From positions 9,056,001 through 9,120,000 of the forward strand of contig NC_135054.1 in NCBI RefSeq assembly GCF_051014685.1: a DNA stretch of 64,000 bases. Direction: 5' to 3'. The DNA comes from Ptiloglossa arizonensis (Eukaryota; Arthropoda; Insecta; Hymenoptera; Colletidae). Of the stretch, positions 38,430 to 50,400 are shown piece after piece. Below the pieces are notes generated by a model. The model had not been told where the DNA came from and made no database searches. It saw only the letters and a program-made list of their open reading frames with translations. The translations under genes and the position numbers were made by a program. How positions within the stretch are numbered: position 1 is the first letter of the stretch; each line of letters begins with the position of its first letter.

Positions 38430-41400
38430 GGTAAGCACAAATATAATGCGCTAGTTAACAAAATTCATATAAATAATTTATTATTACGCAATTAATTCGG
38501 TGCGTGGTATGCATGTTAATTATCCACAAAACGTTGTCACACACCACGTATAAAATTTGTTTTAAAGTAATCTAAAAATTGATTGTGAATTAATTTTATT
38601 ATGTTTATTTATTCAATTTAGTTATTAAATTTGTTTATATGTATATAGTAACTATTGTCAAGGCATTATTGAAATAAAAAAATAGTAAAGATATAAATGT
38701 GTAATGTAATTTTGTTTGAGATTAAGAAATATAATTTCTTTCAATGATTTGATTTGATATTACTACCTACCATATTAACTTCTAGACTTATATTGTTTTT
38801 TTCTAATTAATTAATAAATTTGTAAAATTGTTATTATTAGTAAAGGATATTAAATTTTATTGTGATACATTAAATTTATTCATTGGTTTAGGCTTAATTT
38901 AAGTCATTATTCTTTTATAGCAAAGTACAAAGAATGATGATGAGGATGATGAAGATTTAGAGGCATTGCGATTAGCAGCTCTTCAATCCTTAAGAGCAAA
39001 AGCTACTATACATTACAAAAAACAGTCCCCATCACAGCTGCAGAAGGTAATGCCTGAATTAACACAAACATCTCGTCCATCACATAAGGGTCATCTTCCG
39101 AGAAGAGGATATTTTCCTAACCAATTGCAACAGCGGCAGAATGGCGTAAGTTTGTAATAAGTTTTGAATAATAATTAAACTTTCTTGTAATATCTTATAA
39201 AATACATTCTCAATGCTATACAATAATATTATGTACTATATTACTATTAATACATTATGTTATAAGTAAAATTTGAAAATCATATGATAAAATTTGAAAA
39301 ATTTATAGTATAATATATTCTAAAGTATAATGTTTTAGACTTAGAAATATTTTTAACTTTTAGTAATCTATGTAGGTATATGCATATATTTCTGTATTAT
39401 TATTAACCCTGCGTTACCCGTGCTATGTTTTATAACATGTCTGCCCGCAGGTGAGCAGTGCTCTCACTAATTAAAAAAATAGTGTTTTACAATAAAAAAT
39501 CAATATTTGGATACATAATTTATTGTATAAAATAGGTAACTATTATTAGACATTAAAAATTTAAAGTAATTAATAATATATAAATAAATGAGATATTAAT
39601 ATTTAGTTATGTAAACTAAATTAATTTGATTGTAAGATATTGTTTCACATACCCCTTGCACATAGTTATCATCTATTCTTTACAAATTATGTTTCAACAT
39701 CTTGAGAAGCTAATATCTCAACCTAATGGGCAGATATTTTGAAATCTCTGAAATAAGTTCATTCCATGTATGCTCGGAAAGGATTAGAAGAAGAAACAAG
39801 ATAGAGATTGCCAAATTATGTCAGTGGGAAGAAAATGAGTGAACAGGTGAGTGCTGTGCTCACCCTGTGGGCAACGCAGGGTTATTTTCAAAATTATTTA
39901 ATGTGCAATTAGTTAAAATTTACAATAGCTTTTGAATAATTTACATTGTTATTTAAAAATTTGGAGCAATCTTAAATCTTTGTGTAAATAAAACTTTTTT
40001 AAATACATGTATTGATTGTTTCAAAGTTTAACTATGTAGTGTTAAAAGAATATTATTTATATGTAATATAAGTTAAAAATTGCACATCAAAAATATTTTG
40101 TAGAGAAATACAAACATTTCAAACTGCTCTTTCTCGAGAAAATATAAAGTATCGAATTTGATTACTGTATTGAATGTTTTTTCTGATGATCAATTGTCTA
40201 AATTTTTGTACTTTGATTCTGCTTTGAAGACAAGTGACAGTTGCTTTCCATTATTAAACAAATTATGTCAACAAATTTCCACTTCATTGAAAAAGATTAC
40301 AGGGAGAGATTGCAATAAAATGTTTAAAACTAAATGCAATTATAAATTTCATCTGAAATTATGGTTAAGTAATGCTCAATTAATATATAAGTAATATATA
40401 AAAACATTATAACAATTATTTCCAGTGAAACATTTATGTATCTACAAAAAAGGTTCATTCATTTTAAAGATCAAAGAGTGTTTCAAAATTTTAATCTGCA
40501 ATATATATGTTACAAAATAGATGTTTAATACAAAATCTGTCTTTTGATTAATTTTTTTTTAATTTTAATAATACTTATAAAAAAGATTTATGTCCATTTA
40601 TTTTCTATATATTATTGAAAAGTATTTGAGAACATTATAAAATATTTTTTCAAATTATATAATTTTATTACTAAACAAAGATCAGTTTGAATATATAACT
40701 ATAGCACAAGTTTTTATATATTTGAAAGGAGTATTTCTGCAAAACAGAATAATTGTATTTTTTATATTTTAATTACTCTTATTCTAACCTACTAATATTA
40801 ATGTTTCAATGTAGGTAGGTACTGGTCAAATATTAAAAGTATTTTATTATGTTAATGATCTAGTGAACATCTATTTTTTGTTTATATTTAGCATTCACTG
40901 TGAATATTGATTTTCTTCCTAGTTTGTGCATTATACATTATTCAATTATTTTTAAATAGAGTAGAGTCCTATGGATTAAAAAAGTTGTTATATTGTTAAC
41001 CTGAATTCAATTTATGTGTGAAATTTTTATAGTACTTTTAAAATAAATGTTAAATGCTTTTTATAAATATTTGTATAACATATTGTTTATAATATTTTAC
41101 AATATTATCAAATGTTTATGATTTACAAACTTTTGTAACAGGTTATAATATTTAAAAAATATATAGAGTAAACCATGTAAAATGTTACAAGCTGTTTTCT
41201 TAGAAATTATTAGAGATTGTACTATGTGTAATAATACACATATATTGTAATATCTATTAGTTATTGGCTATAAAAAAAATATTTATTTCATGAGATAAAC
41301 ATGAATTTAGAATTATCATGACAAAAAAAATCAAAAAGATATACACAGCCATTATGTATTTTACCTAGTGGCTTTTGACTCTTATAAATTGTAAATCATA

Positions 41401-44400
41401 TGTAGTACTGGACAAATATATTCAGCCACACACTTTTTGTTGTGTAATTTTTGTATGCGGTACAATATATATTACATTACTTAATTAATGCATAGAGGAA
41501 GGGACAATGTATATGTAATTATAATAAAATTAATAAACCACTGCATCAAATGTATATTGTTAATATTAAACAAAATTAAATGTGACAAAAGTATTTGGAC
41601 AATATTAATACAATACATTAAACGAAATTAAATGATCAATATCTTGTAGCATATTCATTTAAATCGATGACTGCTTGTATTTTTTTTGGCATGGATAATT
41701 TTTAATTTTTCGGCTTTCAAATTTTGTTTTAGATGATTCCAAAGATGCTCAATTGGATTTAGATCTACACTTTGAGATGGCCACTCCATTACAGGAATTT
41801 CCTTTTGCATTAACCAATTTTTTACAAAACGGGAAGTGTTTTGGATCATTATCTTGTTGAAATGTCCAATTATTTGGCACTTTTTCTAATACATATGGTA
41901 ACATTTGTGTCTCTAAGATGTCTGCATATTTAAACTTGTCCATAATTTTACATATTTGGTACAAGGGCCTGATACCATTTCTAGAAAAACTATCCCACAT
42001 GATTATACAACTTCCATTATGTTTCAGTGGAAAATTAATAACGAACATTAAATCTTTTTTTTTTTTATGAAAAACCCATTGAATTCCACTTGATTGAAAC
42101 AACTGATACTTAGTTCCATTGCTAAAAACTATTTTTGCTGAATCAGATGGGTCCAGTATAAATGGTCCCAAGTAAATTGGGGTTGAGTCTTCTTGTTTTT
42201 TTTTTTTAGGTATTAATGGTACCTAATGCCATGTCTGTGAAGATTAAATGACTCTGAACAACAGAGAATGGTTCGTACACTCATATTCAGCTTACCATCT
42301 TGTACCATTTCCACACAAATGTCAACAGAAGTTTTTCTTGAATCTGTAATCAATATTTTGTTTAATTGTTACTTTCTTAGGTTGGCCACTTTTTGACACA
42401 TATTTTAAATGTCTTCATTGAAGAAATTTTTTTTTTATTGAATAAATAGTCTGCTTTGGAATGTGTAGACATAAAAAAACTTTGGATATTGGTTTTCTAT
42501 TTGTTAAGCCATCAATGAACTTTTAGCAAACTTTGGCCTCGTGCTATACTGAAATAAATTTAAAAAAGAATAAAATATAATATTTCAACTAAAATTATGT
42601 TTTAAATTGTAATGTATGCATGTAAATGAAATGTCTGAATACTTTGGTCCAGTTATATATAGATAAACTTAATAGATATTAAAATATTTTCGTTTAATCT
42701 TTACGACAATTAACGCCGAACTAATACTAAATACTTCACGAAATAAGAAGTTTGTAATAGCGTAAGAACAACTAATATCTTCAAAAACGTTCGCGTCCGA
42801 ATATATTTGTCCACTACTGTATACAATATTATACACAATTATTTGAACAAAATTTTGCAAACTATTGAATAAGTTTCGTAATAATGAATATTTAGAAATA
42901 GTTGCAGGAATTAAATATTGTAGTTATGTTAATATGATACAATACATTATTTTAGTTTTATGTAGAAATGCTTCTAGGGAACAAATTGATTGGTTCGAAG
43001 TGACACACGTTGTAATGAGAATAATTTCTTTTTAAGGTCATATTTTTTAAGATTTTAAGGTCATCGATATTTTTTCAACACTAAACCGACACTTCATGTA
43101 TATTTATTTCTACCACAGCGGGTCAAACGATCTGCCTTCAAAAAATCATATATTTTACTATGTCTGTGTTGTAAAAAATTATATGTTGCAGCGTATATTT
43201 TGTCTTGGAAGGCACGTTTTCCATACAAATATTTTTTTTCATTTGCAACAGATGTTTATAGTCTTGTTTTCTTTGCAGTACCAAGGTAAATGTTTTCGTT
43301 CTGTCTTCCTCGTTTCATATTGGGAAACACAATATATGTACAAGGTGTAAAAAAAGGTTTTTGCCCTGATTATCGTAGGCGGATTCTACACCTTCTGATC
43401 GATGAAGATTTGTTGGGAAAGCATTCCGCAAAAGTGACTGACAGTATTTTTCAAGGTCAAATTTTTTTACGATACTTTGGCATTTTCGATACTTCGACTT
43501 TATCGGGCAGTTTACAATTGACATCCGGCACGTGTCTGGAAAGGACAACGTCATGGAAGATGTCCTGTCACGGGTCGCGCAGATTTTTCGGGTCCTAGAC
43601 TATGTGAAGCTCGCCGAATCGCAACAACCAGGAACTCTGTGCTCTGTTGCAATCTGACACGTCGTTCGCGCTAAAAAGAATTACGCTCTCCGGCGGCAAG
43701 TCAACATTATATTGCGACACAACGACCTCCTTGTTGCGACCGTACGTTACGAAGGAATATCAGTGATACGTGTTCGCTTCCATTCACGACTTGGATGGAC
43801 TTGCCTCCATAAACATGGAAAAAATTGGTTATCGTTGTGCGATACAATACTTTCATTCGAAAGGCCTCGCTCCAACCGATATCAAAGCGGAGCTAGATTC
43901 TACTCTGGGGAAGTTTGCTCCTTTGTTTACCACAGTAAATTATTGGGGCAGAGTTTAAACGAAGGTGCACAGGTTGTCAAGACGAACATCGCAGTGGTTC
44001 ACCAAATGAGGTGACTTTGTCTGAAATGGTGACCAAAAGTCCACAAAATGGTATTGAATGACCGTCGACTGAAAGTGTGCGAGCTAGTAGATATAGTAAG
44101 TGTATTAAAAAGTGGTGTACATCGTATATTGATTGGAAATTTCGACATGAGAAAATTGTGCGCAAGATGGGTATCGCGATTACTCGCAATGGAACAAAAA
44201 CAACGTCGTGAGGATGTTTGAATCGGGTGTTTGGCGAGGTTTCATAGCAATAAAGCCGAGTTTTTGCGTCGATTCATAACCGTGGATGAAACATGGGTCC
44301 AGCACTTCATACGTGAGAGGAAGAGATAGTCAAAATAATGGACTGAAAGGGAAGAAGCGGCTTTAAAGAAGATAAAGAGAGTTCCATCTGCAAGCAAGGT

Positions 44401-47400
44401 CATGGCGTCAGTTTTTTGGGATAATTTTCATTGATTATCTTCAGAAAGGAAATATAATCAACAGGGAGTATTGTGCGAACTTATTGCAGCGTTTGAAATG
44501 ATGAAATCAAGAAAAAGGATACCATTTGGCGAAAAAGAAGATTTTTTTTCATCAAGACAATTCACCAGTTCACGCACCCATCATCGCGATGGTCAAAATC
44601 AATGAATTAAAGTTTGAATTATTTCTACGCGCAAACTTAAGAAAATATCTCGATGGTAAAAGATTTGCCAACAAGGAAGAGGTGTAGTCTACGGTTAATG
44701 GCTATTTTGTAGAGCTCAATGGTTTTCGCTATAAACAGGGTATCGATATGAACAGCTATTGAACATCAAGTGTATCGATCTGAAAGAAGACTATGTAGAG
44801 AAATAAAGATATTTTTTCCCCAATTTTTTTTGTTTTCTTAGTTAGGTCAGGTACTTCCGGGATTACACTCTTAGGTTAGAACGCCTCGTCAGTTTACCAC
44901 CGATCACGGCAGATAGTTTGAATCTACGTTATACAAGCAATTTGCGGATGATTGCAAACCATCCGGTGGCGAACAGCATTATGAATCGATTCCAGCGACA
45001 ATTAAAGGCGGTAATTGTTTTCCACGGCGATTCAAGTTGGGCAGATGCGTCACCAGTCGTCCTCCTAGGCATCCTAGACTCCTCCTGAAAGTGGATATGA
45101 AGGCAACACTGAGGAAGATGGCTTACAGTGAGTCGGTTCGTTTCTTGGGAGGCTTTTACCGGATTTTTACGAATCGTCAAGGCTAGACATTCGTTTCGCA
45201 AATTGCGACCATCTTTGGAGCGCGTCACATAAACAAACGAACATTTGTTTTCAAAGACTTGGCTAAGACATCCCATGTGTTCGTGCGCAGTCAAGGACAC
45301 CCTGCAGCCAGTGCATAATTGCCCTTACGAGGTGATTGAACAGCACCCAGGACGATGAGTAGCGCGAACTGAGTGTATTTTCGGAGTAGGAGGTTACCAA
45401 GACAGACAATGATCACTGATCATTACATTGTAACATGTATAAGCAACAAACCTTTATAGGATCCCATTACACGGACCTTGAATAGGTCCTGTAAGACTTT
45501 AAATAGTAGGTTAAGTTGTGCATGTGTATATGATTCATATCAAGTGTATATATTGGGTTGTTCGGAAAGTCATGTCGTTTTCCAAAATGGAGAATACATA
45601 ATTTAATAAAATGTTATCTTTAATTTCACCAACGAGGGTTAATATAGCGGTTCATGCAAAGCATGGCGCTATATTGTATATATGTAGGTCTTTGAGTGTT
45701 GAGACGCTCCAGAAACTTACAGTAGACGTGTTACTTGTTGATGTCGATGGCTGTCCTCAAGAAACGAAACACTGAAAGATTCGTTCCGAGGATAGTCGAA
45801 CATTCAGACAAATTGGGAGAGTCGATCGCCGAATGTTGCACGAGTATCATCGCTCTGCACCATGAGACACCGAGAATAAAGAACGTTTTTAAATCACAAT
45901 CGTTATTTATTCCTCGCGTTACTCACAAATATAACAGTGAATGAAAATATAGCGACACAAGTATTTTTATAACGCAGTACTCAAAACCTTTAGCACGACT
46001 GGAAAATAAAATTTGGAAGAAAGGAATTATTTAAACAATGACCAATGTGTCATAAAGTAGAGAAGAAAGTGATTATTCACGGAATATCTTAGTAATTTCT
46101 TCTTCTAGTCAATTGTTTTCTTGTAAAAACTAATTGTGGTCGGTTGAAGTAGAGATCGATTAAAGCGGGGCTGGATAATCAAGAGTCTACTGTATATTAT
46201 TTCTCCTGTACCTTTATTAGCAAACACTCAATAAATACATTTTATTAAAATATTATAACTATACGTATTTTTATTTACAGAATTTATATTATCAGAGTCC
46301 ACGTAATCCAAACTTGATCGCAATAGTTCCTGTAGATGAACATTCGCTGCTACAGCAAACTAATTTAACTTGTTCCGTAGACAAGATTGATAAATGTGTT
46401 GAATCTCATCCAACGGGTATGTAACATGTTATATATACATTTTTTTTTGTATGTATGTGGATGCACTAGGATTTAACGGCCAACTGGTGGGTGCTAAGAT
46501 GTTTTAAAAATAGAAATCAGAAAAAACGAACACAGTAGTTATTATAAAGGTATGACAGTTTTCATTAATATTTCTAAAGCTTATCTTACTTTTAAAATAT
46601 TGTATAAAAATAGATTGAAATAGAAATGAGAATAAACATAATCGAATGAATCTTTCGTTAAAAAGTTATAATAAAAATATGAAATTATAACGAATTTCCT
46701 CTTGGTACATTATAGTATAAAAATAAATCTATAGTATTTGTGTAATCTGTTTATGCGTATTGCATTTATTACTTGACGCCGCTAAAAATAATAAATATAA
46801 CTTTTATTAATCTTTTACCGTTTCTACTCTATTTCAAAATAATGACTATTTTTGTTTATACAGGATTGATATATTTAAAAAGTGAAATTAGATTGTTCAA
46901 TTACTGATAGTTAGCAATACTAATAGAAGCGACATGGGTCGCTTTTAGCGATTTTAATGATTTATTATGACCTTTTAACGAGACGTTTACTCGACTATAT
47001 TTATAGAACTTTCGTTCTTATTTCTACTCATAGAACAAACCGGCACCAGTTTCCTGTTAAATCCCGGGACACTCTGTATAAGAACGTTCATTTGAGAATT
47101 TTATATCTGAAAATATTAAAAACAACGCGTTTTCGGGAAAAATATTAAGTACAACATTTTCTTGGTTTCAAGAGGAAAATACGGTTGTCTTGTTTATTTT
47201 TTATTTTTTGAGCGTTTTCAAGAATATTTAACTTACCTTTTGGGAGGTTTAATTGAAAATATTGTTATTTCATTAAATATGTTTTTAAAATAAAATCTGA
47301 TAAAAAATGGCTCATATAAAAGTTTTTTCTTTTTCTCCTAGAACAACAATTTATAAATAAAAGTATGGGTTCCTATTTTAAAAAACAAAGTCAACCTTTA

Positions 47401-50400
47401 AGTAACTTTGAAAATGCTTAATAGGTAACATAAATAGAATAGATATATTTTCTCCTTAAAACTAAAAAACTATTACATTTAACATTTTTTCCGAAGAGGC
47501 GTTTTTTTTTTTCGAGTTGTTTAAATGTAAAGTTTTCAATTGAACACAGTAGTTATTATAAAGGTGTGACAGTTTTCATTAATATTTCTAAAGCTTATCT
47601 TACTTTTAAAATATTGTACAAAAATAATATTTTTAGAAATATCAAAGTTTCATCGATTTAAAGACAATGGAAGTGGTTCAGATGATGAGGATAATAAAGA
47701 TAGAAAAGATACGATCAATGCGATGGAAACAGATATGAAGGATGATATGAAACTTGATATACCTTCTGCAACAGTTGAAAGTCGAACAGAAATTGGAGAA
47801 AAGTTGAAAAAAGAAGAAGATGATCAAGAAGATATTAACGATGATGATGATGACATACTTCTTATGGCTGATCTTGAAGAAGAGGATAGTTTAGAACGTT
47901 TAATGGATGAAATGGAAAGAGAGATGAACGTTGACAAACCATCTGATAGAAAAGAAAAGAAATGTAATAAAAAGGGAAGCAAAGAATCGATTAAAAAAGG
48001 CGAAGTAGGTAGAAATATAAATCAAAAAAGCAGAACAGAAGATTGTAATAATAGAAAAGATTATTATAATCCAGTTCCAACAGTAACAATTTTAAAAACT
48101 GAAAGACGGTCCATGTCTCCGTACACCAATCGAATTTCACAGAAACGTAGGTCGTTGTCACCAAGATCACGATCAAGAAAAAAATCACCTAGAAGATCTC
48201 CCAGAAGATCACCTTTTAGACAGTCAAAGAAGTTTCAACGCGAAATAATGAGGTATAGATCACCTCGAAAGTCTCCAGTACGATATTCTCCTCGCTCACG
48301 ATCACTCAAACTATCGCCACGATCTAGATCGCCACGATTATCTCCGCGTAGATCTCCAAATAAGTCCCCAATGAGAAGATCGCCTATTAAGAAATCATCT
48401 CCAAGAGGCAGATCACCAAGACTTTCACCGCATTCCAGATCTCCTAGACCAAAAACATCCTTAACTAAATCTCCAAGATTAACACGATCACATTCTCCAA
48501 AGTTTTCACCACTTAGATTATCCCCTCAATCTAAATCACCTTTAAGATCAAGATCATCTAAATTATCTCCAAGACGAATATCTCCCGCACGCAGAATATC
48601 ACCTCAATCGAAATCTCCTGGACAGTCTCCTCGGAGAGGATTCTCGCGTCTATTGTCACCAAAAATATCACCACGAAGAATTTCACCACGATCTAGGTCA
48701 CCCAGATTATCGCCACGTAGATCACCGTGGTCATCGCCAAGACATTCTCCTCGTGGTTCTCCTAAACGAAGAAGGTCTCCAAGATGGTCACCTAAAGATT
48801 TATCTCGAAAACATGGACTACGATCAGTTACCCCAGATGTAACTAATAGTCCATTATACGTGAAAGAATCTTCTCCGATGCTTAAAGGTAGAATATCGCC
48901 ACAGACAAATCGTATAAAAATGAAACAAAAAGAAGACAATTTTGAGAAAACTATTGTGACAGAAAAGGAGACTACTGATATAATTAATGACCCTGTATTA
49001 GAAGCTCGACGAAAAAAGTTTGAATCTACAAGGCCTATAGATCCTATAAATGCAAATAAGAAAATTAAGTTAAGTAAACAAGAAAATACGAATAAAAAAG
49101 TGGAATCTCTAGAAAGTGGAGATCCCCAATCAGGGAATGTGCGGAAAATAAACAAAGTTACAGAGGACTATGTAATACAAGAAACGGATTTATGTTTAGA
49201 TACTCATTATGAGTTTGACGAATTCGAAGATACTATGGAAAATACTTCTCCCACTGTTGTCACAACTTCTGTTAATTCGTGCATCGATTTAGAATCACAA
49301 AAAATAGAGAAAGAAAGAACTTCGAAAAAAAATAAAAAGCGCGATAAGGAAATATACCAAGTAGGAAAATTAAAAAATGAACTTCCTCTCTCTGAACGTA
49401 TTGGAAAAGAAAAAAAGTGTAAAAAACGCAAAGATGTTGTTTCGGATGGGCCGAGCGATGATATGGACGTCATTTTTGAGGACATAACAGTCGATGGAGA
49501 AAGTGACTTGAGAACTGAACTGAGTAGAAGACGAGCCGAAAGATTAAATAGGACAGTGCCAATTCAATCTGCAAGATTAGTGCAGTCTGCTTTTAAAGGC
49601 GTTGTTAATGAGTAAGTATTATTATATTTTTGTTTGCAGACATAGATACATTATGCCATTCTTAGTTTTTATAGAATATATTTATATATAGGATTTTATC
49701 CGGGATTAGAATGTAAACTATCTTGATTATATTTGATGATATGAAAAAACATCGAAGTAAAAAATGTACAATCTGTGTAGATTAATATGCTCACTATTTT
49801 TCTGAAAGTTAATTTAAAGATTTCACTGTCATATGTGTCGCTCTTTATTTCACAAAAAATTATTTGGTGTTGTTTGAGTACCAACTCGGTATTGTTTGAG
49901 TGCCCGTCTAATTTCCACTCAGGGTAAAGTGTTGAAGGCGTTGGCGATATCCAATGATGCCGCCAGCACCACTCCACCCTGGGAGATAGCCAAGTCTGTA
50001 ATGGATCGGATGTGTTAAACTGCGTCAATCTGTTCGATCTCAATTACTTTCAAGTTTAACCGTGTTCCATGGGTAGATAGTTTCTATAACGGAATTTATT
50101 AAACTTTTTGTAATATTTGTTAAGTTTCTTTTCAATTTTTAAAAAATATAGGTATCTTTTTTATCAAGTAAAATAGCGTGACTTTTCTTTGAACCTAATA
50201 ATACGTATTTAATTACTTGCAAACGACATATATGAACTAGTGCAAATCAGATTGCATATACATCACAATGTAAAATCCTAATCATATAAAATATAATTTG
50301 AACTTATTAAATACCTAGTTTAAATACCGAATATACATCAATGTAATAGTTTGCTTATGCGTGAAAGTATTTACATAATTTTGTAAGCATACATTGCTAT

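Larger units (their letters stand above)
39146..46280 (+). other. Intron 2 of the RS gene (7.1 kb, transposon-filled)
   Basis: The intron contains a TTAA-flanked MITE (39407-39881), a Tc1-type element (41403-42819), a Gypsy pol relic interrupted by a mariner (43485-45360), a mariner end (45553-45640), a probable Gypsy LTR (45640-45960) and a Tigger/pogo-like end (46140-46192). The gaps 39882-41402 and 42820-43480 are plain AT-rich sequence in which I see nothing definite. Confidence 0.7.

Noticed and set aside
45735..45944. 69-residue frame in the LTR-like repeat
   Set aside because: Its homologous copy at 35.5 kb does not keep the frame, so it is non-coding.
48604..49155. 183-residue open frame antisense to exon 4
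   Set aside because: It is the complement of the RS repeats and downstream coding sequence; its Asp/Leu/Gly repeats mirror the Ser/Arg codons.
49207..49485. 92-residue minus-strand frame under exon 4
   Set aside because: Antisense shadow of the Lys/Glu-rich coding sequence.
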